Shown here in pieces: positions 26,140 through 35,045 of a DNA stretch of 64,000 nucleotides (positions are counted from its first letter, which is position 1; each line of letters opens with the position of its first letter). The translations under genes were made by a program, and so were the position numbers. A model generated the notes under the pieces. It made no database searches and was not told the origin of the DNA. It saw only the letters and a list, made by a program, of their open reading frames with translations. Source of the stretch: CAZIKF01 sp964539825 (GTDB lineage: Bacteria > Muiribacteriota > UBA6191); assembly GCA_964539825.1 (NCBI GenBank), contig CAZIKF010000003.1, forward strand, positions 124,001 through 188,000, read 5' to 3'.

Positions 26140-26277
26140 GGTGTTACCTCCCACATAAATTTAAGTGTTGTTATTGTTGATCAGAACAATACTGGAGGGA
26201 GGCCGCACTGGGAAGGCAAATGCTTCGAACAAATCGAAAAGACCGAAAATGACTTAAAATCTAGAGGGGAACCGCAA

Positions 26278-27048
26278 TCAGAATTTACGCGAAAGGCTCG
26301 CATAGAGGTTTCTGTCGAATTTACTAGCCCCCTGGCCAATTTCGGAGAAGTAGTTTTGCTGAAGGGTGAGCTTCAAGCTAGCCTTTTTTGTCAGGGGATG
26401 TACCATCGAAATTCTAGAGTCGGCCTTTAGATTGGAAAAATCATTGAGCCTGGGGTAGAAGTTTACGTTACCTTCTATATAGTTGTCCTGAACCAGCGAC
26501 TGTTTGAAATCTACGATCACTGCTCCTGTGGTGAAGTCAGTATCCGCATTATTGATTCGATCTAGCTTGTCTGCGCCAATCCCTGCTGAGAGTAGGAGAT
26601 ATTCTTCCTGGGTTTTTTGTAAATCCCAGCCCGTACCAATGCTGACATTGCGGTGCTGATCTATATCCAGAGGCCGGTTGTAATCCAGTTTAATCTCTGC
26701 AAACTGCCAGGTTCGATTCTCATGCTTGATACAGTATCTCGCTCTCAGGTTTCCAGCTTCATTTCTGATGTTTGAGGAATCACTTCCGTTACGACCCGAA
26801 ACCTCAAAGTGTATACCGGTTCTTTTGGTGGTGCGGTCCACCTTCGCAAAGTAGTTAATCCTATGTTGATGAACGTTCCCACTCTGGTTTTGATATCCGA
26901 TGGAAACCTCGCCTGGCCAGGGAACTTTTTCGTTTCCCTGATCATCGGATTGAACAGGTTTAAGAGGCTGGATATAGGGCTTCCCATTGGCGGTACACTC
27001 GGAAAAAATCACGAATAGGAAGGTTGACGATAGTAAGATCCGGATCAT
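26278..27048 (-). CDS. DUF481-like outer-membrane beta-barrel protein
   Basis: 256 residues. Signal peptide about 1-20, then GEVSIGYQNQSGNVHQHRINY, the typical opening of DUF481 / salt-induced outer membrane proteins, and alternating amphipathic strands to a terminal Phe (YASLSRKF), as expected for BAM-dependent insertion. A likely 12-strand barrel. Function in the family is unclear. It is a monocistronic unit; a plain 197-nt spacer separates it from the GspE operon. Confidence 0.75.
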   Translation of the reverse strand: MIRILLSSTFLFVIFSECTANGKPYIQPLKPVQSDDQGNEKVPWPGEVSIGYQNQSGNVHQHRINYFAKVDRTTKRTGIHFEVSGRNGSDSSNIRNEAGNLRARYCIKHENRTWQFAEIKLDYNRPLDIDQHRNVSIGTGWDLQKTQEEYLLLSAGIGADKLDRINNADTDFTTGAVIVDFKQSLVQDNYIEGNVNFYPRLNDFSNLKADSRISMVHPLTKKASLKLTLQQNYFSEIGQGASKFDRNLYASLSRKF

Positions 27049-27245
27049 TGGAACTCTCCTTTATTCAATTCTTCGGATCTAAACTAAGGCTCCTGGATAC
27101 CAGGAGCCCCAAATTACTAAAGAACTGGAGGTTCTTCGAAGTTATCCGAGCGTGTAGTCAGTGAGATTCCCCCCCGGGGAACAGAGCTTCCATTCCTTTG
27201 CTCCCCTTGTTTCCTCTGCTTCCTGGGACCGAAGGTCCCCACTAC

Positions 27246-28742
27246 CTATGAGCTTTGTAAACGCTGTACCTCTTCAGGAGTTGTTTCCTGTTTCTCAAGC
27301 ATCAGTCTGAAACTGTCTTTCATCTGTACAGTCATCGAGTGAGACACCAGAGAGGCGATGAGAACCTGGTTGTTTTGTCGGATGGCGTCTTTGAGTTCCT
27401 TGGATGCCTCCAGGAAATCATAAACGGCTTTGCGCCCTCTATAACCGGTCTGGTTACAGCTTGGACATCCATTAGCCTTTTTAACCAGGCAACTCGAATC
27501 AAGATCAAACTCCGAAATAGTGGAATCGAGGGCCTCAACCTCTTCAGAGCACTCCTTACAGACCTTTCTCACAAGGCGTTGAGACACGATAGAACTTAAA
27601 GCGGACGCAACCATATGGGGTTCAGTAGATCCAAGATCCAATAACCTCTGAATGCTTTCTAAGGGATTTAGAGTATGAAGTGAGGTCAAAACCAGGTGAC
27701 CGGTGACAGCTACTTTCAAAGAGAGATCCAGTGTCTCTCGATCCCGTATCTCGCTGACGTACAAAATATCCGGATCATTTCTCAGGACAGCCTGAATCGC
27801 GTTGGTATAGCCAAAACCCTGCTTAATCTTGAGCGGCACATGGGAGACACCCTCAAGAACATATTCCACCGGGTCTTCGACTGTACAGATACAGCATCCA
27901 CCCTTATCCGCCAGATGTTTCAAGGCCGAATAGACTGTCGTGGTTTTTCCACTTCCTGTGGGACCTGTGAAGAGAATTAATCCAAAAGGCTGTGAGAGTA
28001 TGCGGTCGAATGCCTGAAGTTCTTGATCCCTTTGAAAGATTACCGATGGATCGAGAGTGATCTTACCGGGATCAAGAATACGAATTGTGATCTTTTCTCC
28101 CGTAACCGTTGGCAAAAATGAAATTCTCATTTCAAGATTGTCGCCGCTGATTTTGTGTTTAATCCTGCCGTCCTGGGGGAACAGGTTTCTGGAAATGTCC
28201 AGGCGGGCCAGCATTTTAGCCTGGTGCACCAGATATCCATATTCTTTGGGACTAACCGAGCTTGAAAGTGTAAGACGCCCATCAATTCTCAGCCAGATTC
28301 CCGTTTCCTTCTCGGTAGGAATTAAATGAATGTCAGATGCCTTGCGGTTATGGGCATCCTGCATGATTTGAATCAGTCGCTCTCTTGAAATGTCTTCAGG
28401 ATTAACCGCGGTTTCCACCGTACCTTGATCAGTATTTCCTAGTGGGATCGTCCCGTCATCAAGTCCGTTAGCAACAATGCGAAGCCCTTCAATTAACCTG
28501 GCGTCGTTCTCACAGGACCGAAGCATTGCTTCCATCAGGGGTGAATTGACCGAAGGATCTGATGGGAGTACTTCCCATAGCATAGTTCCCTGCATGAGTC
28601 TTCTACGAATTCTTTCCAAAGCCGGCCGCATCTCAACATCAAATTCCTCTTCAAGCAGTGCATCGAAAGATTTTATGAGCGGAACTCGGCATTCGAGCAG
28701 TTGACATAATTTTTTACACACCAGAGATAGCTTGGTTCTCAT
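27246..28742 (-). CDS. GspE/PilB-type ATPase with an N-terminal GspF-like segment
   Basis: 498 residues from the ATG at 28742, preceded by AAGGAG; an upstream ATG exists but lies inside the preceding gene. Residues about 1-95 (LLECRVPLIKSFDALLEE, LMQGTMLWEVLPSDPSVNSPLMEAMLRS) match the pattern of half a T2SSF (GspF) domain, without its membrane helices. The rest is a secretion ATPase: Walker A GPTGSGKTT near 260, the RNDPDILYVSEIRD Asp box, the TGHLVLTSLHT His box, and a four-Cys zinc site (CKEC, CPSC) at about 392-430. It would drive assembly of a type II or type IV pilus-like pseudopilus. Its partner genes are not in the window. Confidence 0.85.
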   Translation of the reverse strand: MRTKLSLVCKKLCQLLECRVPLIKSFDALLEEEFDVEMRPALERIRRRLMQGTMLWEVLPSDPSVNSPLMEAMLRSCENDARLIEGLRIVANGLDDGTIPLGNTDQGTVETAVNPEDISRERLIQIMQDAHNRKASDIHLIPTEKETGIWLRIDGRLTLSSSVSPKEYGYLVHQAKMLARLDISRNLFPQDGRIKHKISGDNLEMRISFLPTVTGEKITIRILDPGKITLDPSVIFQRDQELQAFDRILSQPFGLILFTGPTGSGKTTTVYSALKHLADKGGCCICTVEDPVEYVLEGVSHVPLKIKQGFGYTNAIQAVLRNDPDILYVSEIRDRETLDLSLKVAVTGHLVLTSLHTLNPLESIQRLLDLGSTEPHMVASALSSIVSQRLVRKVCKECSEEVEALDSTISEFDLDSSCLVKKANGCPSCNQTGYRGRKAVYDFLEASKELKDAIRQNNQVLIASLVSHSMTVQMKDSFRLMLEKQETTPEEVQRLQSS

Positions 28743-28755
28743 TCGTTTCTCCTTT

Positions 28756-29220
28756 TCAAATAATGCGTTTCTCCAGAAACGTGGAAAGGTCAATAATATT
28801 GGATCTCTCCAGGTCTCTTGATTCTCCTGGTCCAACCTCTCGATCCTGAATCCAGGCATCTATAGAGGTTTTCTTGAAGCGGACTTTCCCAAGAATTGTG
28901 AAATGGGGAATCTCTCCAAGAGTACTCATGACATCTTCTTCCCGGATTTGGAGATATCCGGCTAGCTGAGCGATGTTTAGTATTTCACCCAGTTTTTCCG
29001 GCTTGTAATCAACCCTGGGGACCTCTACAGGAGGTTTTGAAACTTGAAGATCCGAAGGTTCAATCTCCCATTTATCGAGCATTTCCAGTACCTGGGATTT
29101 CTTCCCAACTTCGAGTTGGCAGCGCTCACATTTCAAAATATGGTCCGCTGTTTCAGTTCCTGGCTCAATTTCTCCATAAAGATGCTCAAGAATGACTTCC
29201 GGGGGGGGGCATTTTTTCAT
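28756..29220 (-). CDS. Zinc-finger anti-sigma factor with HTH domain
   Basis: 154 residues. The N-terminal part has the zinc-anti-sigma (ZAS) motif H-x3-C-x2-C (HILKCERC) after a Cys-Pro start. Residues about 77-125 (LNIAQLAGYLQIREEDV, VRFKKTSIDAWI) are a MerR/excisionase-type helix-turn-helix fold, unusual for an anti-sigma factor. Its ATG overlaps the sigma factor stop by 4 nt, and it lies 13 nt upstream of the GspE-type gene. It presumably holds the neighbouring ECF sigma factor inactive (family knowledge). Confidence 0.75.
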   Translation of the reverse strand: MKKCPPPEVILEHLYGEIEPGTETADHILKCERCQLEVGKKSQVLEMLDKWEIEPSDLQVSKPPVEVPRVDYKPEKLGEILNIAQLAGYLQIREEDVMSTLGEIPHFTILGKVRFKKTSIDAWIQDREVGPGESRDLERSNIIDLSTFLEKRII

Positions 29221-29702
29221 CCTAATCTCCTCTCTATGAGACTAAGGGCCTTATAGAGCCTCGATTTAACCGTGCTTTCCGCAACATTGAGAATCTTTGA
29301 AATCTCCGCGAAGGTACAATTTTGATAGTGCTTTAGAATCAAGACTTCTCGATGCTTGTTTGGAAGTTCTTCAACTGTTTTTCGCACCCTGGAGGAAATC
29401 TCTCTTGCCTCAGCTTGCTGAGCGGGATCTACCTGGATTCCTTGCTGTTCAGGCGAATCTGCGGGCACTTCATTTCTTCGAGCGGCACGATTCATGAATC
29501 TGAGTCTTTCATTTCGAGCAATTGTGTACATCCAGGGAAGGAATTCCCGTTGCCGATCAAAGCCTGCCCAGCCATGAATGATCCTCAAATAGACCTCCTG
29601 ACAGAGATCCGGGATATCCGCACGTGAAACACCCATCCTGGAAAAATAAGACAGGAGCCTGGGCTGGCACACCTTTAAGAGATCATCAAGATTTTGGTTC
29701 AT
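29217..29702 (-). CDS. ECF-type RNA polymerase sigma factor
   Basis: 161 residues with sigma-70 regions 2 and 4 only. Region 2: DLCQEVYLRIIHGWAGFDRQREFLPWMYTIARNE. Region 4: LPNKHREVLILKHYQNCTFAEISKILNVAESTVKSRLYKAL, the standard HTH. It is the first gene of an operon with a zinc-finger anti-sigma gene (4-nt overlap) and the GspF-GspE fusion. It diverges from the propeller gene at 29927, so the shared 224-nt spacer may carry its target promoter (inference). Confidence 0.92.
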   Translation of the reverse strand: MNQNLDDLLKVCQPRLLSYFSRMGVSRADIPDLCQEVYLRIIHGWAGFDRQREFLPWMYTIARNERLRFMNRAARRNEVPADSPEQQGIQVDPAQQAEAREISSRVRKTVEELPNKHREVLILKHYQNCTFAEISKILNVAESTVKSRLYKALSLIERRLG

Positions 29703-29926
29703 GCTGAAAATTTTTCCTTTTGAGGAGTAATACCCGATCTAGTTGAAAATAGTCGAAAAAATTTCTCTAAAGGATTTTCTTGTTTACCATTTTACGGCGT
29801 CAGTTCAGCGGTGGTTTCACTCTTCTGATCTTAGAGAAGCTGGATCTGGACAGTTTGAGTTTTATCCTTATAATCACCTCTTTGTCATTACTCTGGGGTT
29901 CCCTCAGGGCCCGTGGAGACAATTTG

Positions 29927-31078
29927 ATGATGCGAATGTGGCTGGTATTGATAGTGGGTCTTTCCCCTCTCTCTACCTTTGCGGATTCACTGGTTTACAA
30001 GAGTGGATATACACAAACCTTACGCCTCTATGATACCGAGAAAAATTCCCGCAATAAAATTCTCCGCAAAGTGAGAGACTTTCAAGTTTCTGAAAAGGCC
30101 GCAGCATTCCATGATAGGAACGGAAGCTTCTTTATTTATGACTTTGAATCCAAGAAGCGTCACTACCTCGGACGCAATGCTTTCTCTTTCAAACTCACCG
30201 GGACCACTATAGCCTTTGAAGATGTTAATGGACGACTTTTCTGCGGTAGCTCCGAGAATGGTTTCCTGCGCCTGGTTGATAGCAATGTTAGGGAATTCCA
30301 GGCAGGTTCCCGCCGGGTATTTTATATAGATCAACAAGGCTGGCTACGTTATTTTGACGTTAGATCCGGGCGTAAGGGTGTTGTTGATGAGGCTGCCGTG
30401 ACATTTCAGCTTGGTTCTGATTTATTGGTTTTTAAAGATTCAGGTAATAGGCTATGGCAAGCAAGACAGCAGTTCCCCAAGAAAATGCCGCTAGATATTT
30501 CTGCCAGGGAGTTTCATGTTTCAGAGAAATGGCTGGCGTTTATCGGCTCTTATGGAGAACTGGAACTCTATGACCTGAAAATGAAGAAGATTATTTTTGC
30601 CTCAAATGATGTGAAGAAATTCCTTATCACTTCCAATCTTCTGGTCTATTCCATGACTTTTGGAGGAGTAGTAGCCAGGGATCTTTCGAGTTCACAAGAG
30701 CATTTCCTGGGAGATATCAAGGGTGAATGGAGAGCTGTTGGCAACCTGGTTGCTTACGAGTCCTGGGGCTCTGTTATGGTCTATGACCATGACCTGGGAC
30801 GGGCAGTTCAGCTTGAGCCTTTCATCAATAGGTATGTGCTTGGAAAATCTGGACTTGCCTTCAGGACAACATCAGGAGCATTGAAGTTCTATAACTCCGA
30901 TGAGGGAGAAACGAAACAGTTAACCGGAAATGTCGCCGATTTCTTGATAGGAAAAGGCTCCCCACCCGTAAATGTTTACCCGCAAAAAAACCAGGATAAG
31001 AGCTCCAATCAAACGCAAAAAGAAAATTTCCAAGCCCTCTTCAAAGCACTCCCTAATCCCGAGCAAGCGGCAGAGTGA
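29927..31078 (+). CDS. Secreted eight-repeat beta-propeller protein
   Basis: 383 residues from the ATG at 29927, preceded by GGAG; it begins a signal peptide (to about 20). Eight or so repeats of about 42 residues follow, each with a stretch like F-x-V/L-x-x-x-x-x-A/V-F/Y-x-D/x-x-G-x-L-x-x-Y-D (FQVSEKAAAF, FQAGSRRVFY, FHVSEKWLAF, YVLGKSGLAF), consistent with a beta propeller. The C-terminus is Gln/Asn/Lys-rich. Ligand unknown. It is divergent from the ECF sigma operon and could be a target of that sigma factor (inference). Confidence 0.75.
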   Translation: MMRMWLVLIVGLSPLSTFADSLVYKSGYTQTLRLYDTEKNSRNKILRKVRDFQVSEKAAAFHDRNGSFFIYDFESKKRHYLGRNAFSFKLTGTTIAFEDVNGRLFCGSSENGFLRLVDSNVREFQAGSRRVFYIDQQGWLRYFDVRSGRKGVVDEAAVTFQLGSDLLVFKDSGNRLWQARQQFPKKMPLDISAREFHVSEKWLAFIGSYGELELYDLKMKKIIFASNDVKKFLITSNLLVYSMTFGGVVARDLSSSQEHFLGDIKGEWRAVGNLVAYESWGSVMVYDHDLGRAVQLEPFINRYVLGKSGLAFRTTSGALKFYNSDEGETKQLTGNVADFLIGKGSPPVNVYPQKNQDKSSNQTQKENFQALFKALPNPEQAAE

Positions 31079-31110
31079 ATTCCCAGGAGTTCCCAGTTAA
31101 AACTATTGCT

Positions 31111-31272
31111 GTGAGTCGAGATGCGAAATTTTCGGAGTAAGCTGAGGGAGCGAAAGACATGGTACGAGTGCAGAGGAGGAAGGAGGTAGCATCGTTACCT
31201 TCAACGACGAAAAACGAAGTAGCATGGCTTGCAGCCCTTCAGATTCTTCGAATATTTCGTATCTCGACTCAC
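31111..31272. repeat. Family H long-hairpin element H2
   Basis: 162 nt. The ends GTGAGTCGAGAT (31111-31122) and ATCTCGACTCAC (31261-31272) are perfect reverse complements, and pairing continues imperfectly inward. The core GGTAGCATCGTTACC (31185-31199) is identical to that of H4. The right end supplies the TGA stop (31269-31271) of the opposite-strand radical SAM gene. Confidence 0.85.
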
Positions 31273-32636
31273 CTATTAGAGGAGTAAATAGGGTAGCCGC
31301 GGACCTTGATCCAATCCATAAGGCGTTCGAGGCGATCTTGCCTGATCTCAGGAGTATTTTCCTTACCCAGGAACCATTTCGTAGGATCCTTGTCCTCAGG
31401 GAGTTCAGCACCCAGTTTTTCTCGCTCTTCGTAGATATCTGAATCAGGAAGCATAATGCAGGTGTTGACCGAGGTGAAACCACTAATGAGCGGATAGTGT
31501 TGATCCAGGAAGTCCAGGGTCTCCTGAAAGTGTGCCTCTGATTCGCCAGGATAACCCACGATTACATTTATTTGAGTGTCGATTCCTGCTGCCCTGATCC
31601 GCTTCAATCCATCCGAGGCCTGAATTCGATTAAAACCCTTTTTCATGAGCTTCATGACATGGTCAGAACCAGATTCCAGGCCGAGGTTCAGAGTTGTCAG
31701 ACCCTGCTGCTTAAAAAACACCAGGTCTTCATCTTTGAGCTGCTTGTTGGGAGTAGCCAGGGCTATCCATTCCAGAGATTTTCCAATTTTTCCTAGCATC
31801 TCAAAGGCTTCTCGCAACTGCCTGAGAATTCCATTGATCAAAAGATCGTTAAACCATACTTTCTTGTATCCCAGGTCTACCGCCTGTTTCAGCGATTCGA
31901 AGAGGCGCTCCGAGCTAAGCGCTCGAAATGCACCCATGGACTTATAATCCGTGCAGAATTTGCAGCGAAAAATACAGCTCCTGGATCCAAGAATAGGAAG
32001 TGCCTTCTCCTCATATTTTTCTAGAGCAAAATCTGACCAGTCAGGCAGAGGCTGCGTGGAAAGGTTCCTCAAGGAGCGAAAGGGAACGTCCAAAAAGAGC
32101 CCCGAGGAGACTCTATGGATACCTTCTGGAGTCGGTCCATTTTGACCGTGATCGAGCCATGAAATCCATTCTCCCAGGGCTTCTTCTCCCTCACCACATA
32201 AAAAGTAGTCAAAACTCTGGTCCAATTTCACCCTGGTATGTTTGTTGTACACCTCTGGCCCGCCCGCCAAAATGACTTTCTTGGATCGAAGTTTGATTCG
32301 GCGTACCAGTTCATTTGTAAAGAGTACATTTGAATCCAAAACACAAAATCCAAGGTAAGGGGCTGGGTGGTTCGCCAACTCATCGGACCATCGATCCAGG
32401 TACTCACTGTAATGAGCCAGAACCTTGGATTCAAAATTGCCTGGATCAGTCCAGTTTCTCAGGCCATGCTTATTCCATAGGGTCTTGTGCGATTGAACCA
32501 GATAGGCGTCCAGGTTAAGATCCAAACACAGCGTAGAATATCCTATTTTCTCGTTGGCGGCCTTTAGAAGAGCCAGGTTTAGCGGGGGCAGTTCAGGTCC
32601 CCAGGAAGGACAAACGCAAAGTACAATCTTCGTCAT
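31269..32636 (-). CDS. B12-binding-domain radical SAM protein
   Basis: 455 residues. An N-terminal Rossmann-like domain (about 1-160) resembles cobalamin-binding domains of the PhpK/BchE class, and the radical SAM TIM barrel follows with CIFRCKFC near 220-227 (the C-x3-C-x2-C cluster site). GLESGSDHVMKLMKKG and a GYPGESEAHFQETLDFL segment are typical barrel strands. The reaction is unknown; the family includes methyltransferases and ring-forming enzymes. The first Asp/His cobalamin-binding residue was not identified. The stop codon lies inside hairpin element H2. Confidence 0.85.
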   Translation of the reverse strand: MTKIVLCVCPSWGPELPPLNLALLKAANEKIGYSTLCLDLNLDAYLVQSHKTLWNKHGLRNWTDPGNFESKVLAHYSEYLDRWSDELANHPAPYLGFCVLDSNVLFTNELVRRIKLRSKKVILAGGPEVYNKHTRVKLDQSFDYFLCGEGEEALGEWISWLDHGQNGPTPEGIHRVSSGLFLDVPFRSLRNLSTQPLPDWSDFALEKYEEKALPILGSRSCIFRCKFCTDYKSMGAFRALSSERLFESLKQAVDLGYKKVWFNDLLINGILRQLREAFEMLGKIGKSLEWIALATPNKQLKDEDLVFFKQQGLTTLNLGLESGSDHVMKLMKKGFNRIQASDGLKRIRAAGIDTQINVIVGYPGESEAHFQETLDFLDQHYPLISGFTSVNTCIMLPDSDIYEEREKLGAELPEDKDPTKWFLGKENTPEIRQDRLERLMDWIKVRGYPIYSSNR

Positions 32637-32672
32637 GGTACGTGTTTAAAAGATCCTATAGGACCAAACGCT

Positions 32673-32987
32673 TTATGGTTTTAGAGAGTTTTTCTTCCGT
32701 TCCTTGTGTATGTCTTCTACGCATTTTTCCACTTGAACCTTAATCTGAGACATACCATGGTTTTCAAAGAGGATTTGCAAACTCCTTTGGTATTCACGGC
32801 TAGCTACTTCGAAGGGCAAATCAAAGGCAAACTTGGGAAGAAAGGGTTGGAAGGCCGGGGATACGGTATAGAAGATTTTTCTGAGGATTTCATCTTTTTG
32901 CTCGAAGTTTTCCTTTGAAACAGAAAAGGTGAAACCATCTGGAATATGGGGCAGGGGAGTAAAAACAAAGGTTCCGCTGCTGTTCAT
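32673..32987 (-). CDS. Hypothetical protein upstream of the radical SAM gene
   Basis: 104 residues from the ATG at 32987, preceded by GGGGG. It is soluble, with an aromatic Pro-rich N-terminus and a Lys/Glu-rich helical C-terminus ending KERKKNSLKP. No signal peptide, no known family. The stop is 36 nt before the radical SAM gene on the same strand, so the two may be one unit, and it may be a partner of that enzyme (inference). Confidence 0.6.
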   Translation of the reverse strand: MNSSGTFVFTPLPHIPDGFTFSVSKENFEQKDEILRKIFYTVSPAFQPFLPKFAFDLPFEVASREYQRSLQILFENHGMSQIKVQVEKCVEDIHKERKKNSLKP

Positions 32988-33032
32988 ACTGCCCCCATAA
33001 TAGATATGATTATCACACACATCTGCCCCCTC

Positions 33033-33881
33033 TCAAGAGCCTTTCGCAGGAGATAGGGTTTCTACGCTTTCTCCAATTTGAGCCTTTTCCTTATTGAGGA
33101 ATCTGAGCGGGTCAAGGGGTTCATTCAGATGGCGAACCTCGAAATGCAGTAATGGTCTATGCGCCTTCTCACTCATTTTTGTATACCCAATCACTTGCTT
33201 GGGTCCTACTTCTTGCGCATCTTTAAGTTTTGATATTTTTCCCAGGTGAGCATAGACCGTGAAATAATCGTCACTATGATCGAGAATCACTGTGTTTCCA
33301 TATCCCTTGAGATGCCCCTGAAACACGGTTTTTCCCTTCCTTGAGGGATATACTGGAATGTTTGCAGCAACCTGGATCATGATCCCGGAATTTCTTGTTT
33401 CGTGAGGCTTGGCGCCGAAGAGCCCTTCTTTTGCTAGTATCGGGTCTTTCACTGGCCACTGAAACCTGGGAACCTCCTTTTTCACAATCACTTCCCTGGC
33501 ATGATTTTCAGGGGGTTCACGATCTTTGGGGCGTGAAGACTTTGGAGCTTTTTTTACCGGTCTCGCCATGGGAAGCCTGGGATGTGGATGAGGAAGCTGG
33601 GAATTAGTGGGATCGTAAGTTGAGCGGGGAATCCAAATTTTTCGAATGGGGAGTATATTTCCCTCGATGCGATTGACTCGCTTGAGATCTTTAATAGAGA
33701 CCCGATAGGCCTTGGACAGGGAAAAAAGGGTGTCTCCTGCCTGTGTATTGTACCAGAAGCCGGGACGTTCCCTCTGTCCTTCTCGAGTACGGAAAAGATT
33801 CTTCAAAAGGCCGCCGCACTCCAGGGTGGACGCTGGGAGCAAAAAGCAAAGGATGAGCAGCCAAATAAAGATCCGATTCAT
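33033..33881 (-). CDS. NlpD-like LysM and degenerate M23 protein
   Basis: 282 residues from the ATG at 33881, which begins a signal peptide. A LysM domain (YNTQAGDTLFSLSKAYRVS, about 45-90) binds peptidoglycan. After a Pro-rich linker comes an M23 domain (about 165-265) with YAHLGKISKL and PLLHFEVR. The zinc ligands of active M23 enzymes are missing: the H-x3-D position reads GIMIQVAAN, and the HLHFE motif reads LLHFE. E. coli NlpD, an amidase activator, lacks the same residues. An activator rather than a hydrolase is therefore likely. Confidence 0.85.
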   Translation of the reverse strand: MNRIFIWLLILCFLLPASTLECGGLLKNLFRTREGQRERPGFWYNTQAGDTLFSLSKAYRVSIKDLKRVNRIEGNILPIRKIWIPRSTYDPTNSQLPHPHPRLPMARPVKKAPKSSRPKDREPPENHAREVIVKKEVPRFQWPVKDPILAKEGLFGAKPHETRNSGIMIQVAANIPVYPSRKGKTVFQGHLKGYGNTVILDHSDDYFTVYAHLGKISKLKDAQEVGPKQVIGYTKMSEKAHRPLLHFEVRHLNEPLDPLRFLNKEKAQIGESVETLSPAKGS

Positions 33882-33905
33882 GATGTGCCAGGGGGTCAGA
33901 GAACA

Positions 33906-33966
33906 GTATATACTCATTGGTTATCGGCTAAGAACTGTGCACCAATCAATAATGAGTATATACCAG
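33906..33966. promoter_or_regulatory. Inverted TATATACTCA boxes and candidate promoter upstream of R element A
   Basis: AGTATATACTCATTGG at 33906-33921 and the reverse complement of CTGGTATATACTCATT at 33951-33966 form an inverted pair. A third copy of the motif precedes the DUF2062 gene (59855-59870), and a fourth, shorter one lies just before R element C (51043-51052). TATAAT at 33992-33997 lies 21 nt before element A. No matching -35 box is evident. Confidence 0.45.
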
Positions 33967-34017
33967 TCGGCAAATGCTTTGCTCAGGATGGTATAATCTG
34001 CCCGTTGAATTAGGTTT

Positions 34018-34145
34018 ATGCCCAAACGCATTTGTTTTGCCCGGTTCTCGGCCTAACCAGGAATCTGTCGATTCATTGCTTATCTGCGGTGAGCTTATTT
34101 TAGTCATGAACCTACACAAGCATACTGTTTGCTTTTCGATATAGG
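34018..34145 (+). ncRNA. Family R structured element, copy A
   Basis: 128 nt, starting ATGCCCAAACGCATTTG and ending CGATATAGG, 17 nt before the ATG of the 62-aa protein gene. Predicted hairpins: GGAATC-tgtc-GATTCa, and GCTTATC-tgc-GGTGAGC, which keeps pairing through G-U pairs where copies B-D have GCTCATC/GATGAGC. The last stem is weakened. A TATAAT sits 21 nt upstream, so it could be the leader of this mRNA. Confidence 0.7.
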
Positions 34146-34162
34146 TCTTCAAAGGAGTGGCT

Positions 34163-34351
34163 ATGGTCAAGCCAGAGCACAAAGAACATTGTGAATTCAT
34201 CATCCGCACCATTTTTGAATATGAGTTAAACCAAAAAAAGGTTTACTCCGAACGGGATTTGATCCGCCAATATTTTGAAATTAGGCAGAAAATTGAAAAT
34301 GAATTTGATGGTTTAGATGTAAGTCAGCTTGTTTCCCAGGGAATGTTCTAA
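34163..34351 (+). CDS. Small hypothetical protein, 62 aa
   Basis: ATG at 34163, with AAAGGAG about 8 nt upstream; a GTG two codons earlier overlaps that site and is less likely. Soluble and charged (KPEHKEHCEF, YELNQKKVYSERD), predicted all-helical. No known family. It directly follows R element A and precedes the zinc-ribbon gene by 19 nt. Confidence 0.6.
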   Translation: MVKPEHKEHCEFIIRTIFEYELNQKKVYSERDLIRQYFEIRQKIENEFDGLDVSQLVSQGMF

Positions 34352-34370
34352 AGATCATGATGGAGTGTGT

Positions 34371-34886
34371 ATGAATTGTCCAGCTTGTGAGCGAATTCTG
34401 AAACCGGTCCACCTTGCTGGGGCCGAATTTGATGTATGTGACGGGGGATGTGGCGGAATCTGGTTTGACTGGTTCGAATTTGAAAAGGTTGATGAACAGT
34501 CCGAAGTCGCCGGAGAGTCACTCCTGGAGGTTGAGCGAGATTCTCAAATTCAACTCGACCAGGAACGCAGGCGAAATTGCCCTCGTTGTGAGGACATTGT
34601 GATGTCGAGAAAGTTTCACAGTGTTAAACGAAGCGTAGAAATTGATGAATGCCAGGCATGTGGAGGGATATTTCTTGATGCGGGTGAGCTAGCTCAAATC
34701 CGTGACATGTTTGAAACGACTGAAGAGCGGGAAAAGGCAGCAGAAGCCTATTTTTCGGATGTCTTTAATCGAAAGATGAGTTCAGCGATTGAGGCCCAGG
34801 AGGAGACCAGTGATGAAATCAAGAAGCGTAAAAAAATCCTACGATTCTTTTGTCCATCCATCTGGCTGGGCTTGTTTGACGACTAG
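34371..34886 (+). CDS. zf-TFIIB (zinc ribbon) protein
   Basis: 171 residues from the ATG at 34371, preceded by GGAG. Two TFIIB-like zinc ribbons: CPAC-x15-CDGGCGGIWFD near the start and CPRC-x18-CQACGGIFLDAGEL near 80-110. The C-terminal part is helical and charged. The fold is recognised but its role is not; family members bind nucleic acid or act in small protein complexes. It follows the 62-aa gene and is followed by R element B. Confidence 0.8.
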   Translation: MNCPACERILKPVHLAGAEFDVCDGGCGGIWFDWFEFEKVDEQSEVAGESLLEVERDSQIQLDQERRRNCPRCEDIVMSRKFHSVKRSVEIDECQACGGIFLDAGELAQIRDMFETTEEREKAAEAYFSDVFNRKMSSAIEAQEETSDEIKKRKKILRFFCPSIWLGLFDD

Positions 34887-34905
34887 TCTCCTTTAGACAC
34901 AAAGT

Positions 34906-35036
34906 ATGGCCAAACGCATTTGGTTTGTCCGGAAATACGGCCAAACCAGGTATCTAGCGATTCCTCTGCTCATCTGTGATGAGCAAAATTTGGTCATGAA
35001 CCTGCAAACGGGTATTCCGTTTGCTCTTCGGTATAG
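34906..35036 (+). ncRNA. Family R structured element, copy B
   Basis: 131 nt. Predicted stems: GGTTTG/CAAACC around CCG-CGG; a second hairpin GGTATC/GATTCC with one mismatch; GCTCATC-tgt-GATGAGC; and GCAAACGG-gtatt-CCGTTTGC. The conserved GGTCATGAACCT precedes the last stem and CTTCGGTATAG follows. It ends 9 nt before the ATG of the hydrolase gene, within a plus-strand run, so it lies between two probable operon genes. Confidence 0.75.
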
Positions 35037-35045
35037 AACCTGGGT

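Noticed and set aside
27224..27238. GGGACC-gaa-GGTCCC hairpin after the GspE gene as a terminator
   Set aside because: No T-run follows on the minus strand, so it was not listed as a terminator.
33033..33881. Active M23 endopeptidase
   Set aside because: Zinc-ligand positions are replaced, so an NlpD-like activator role fits better.
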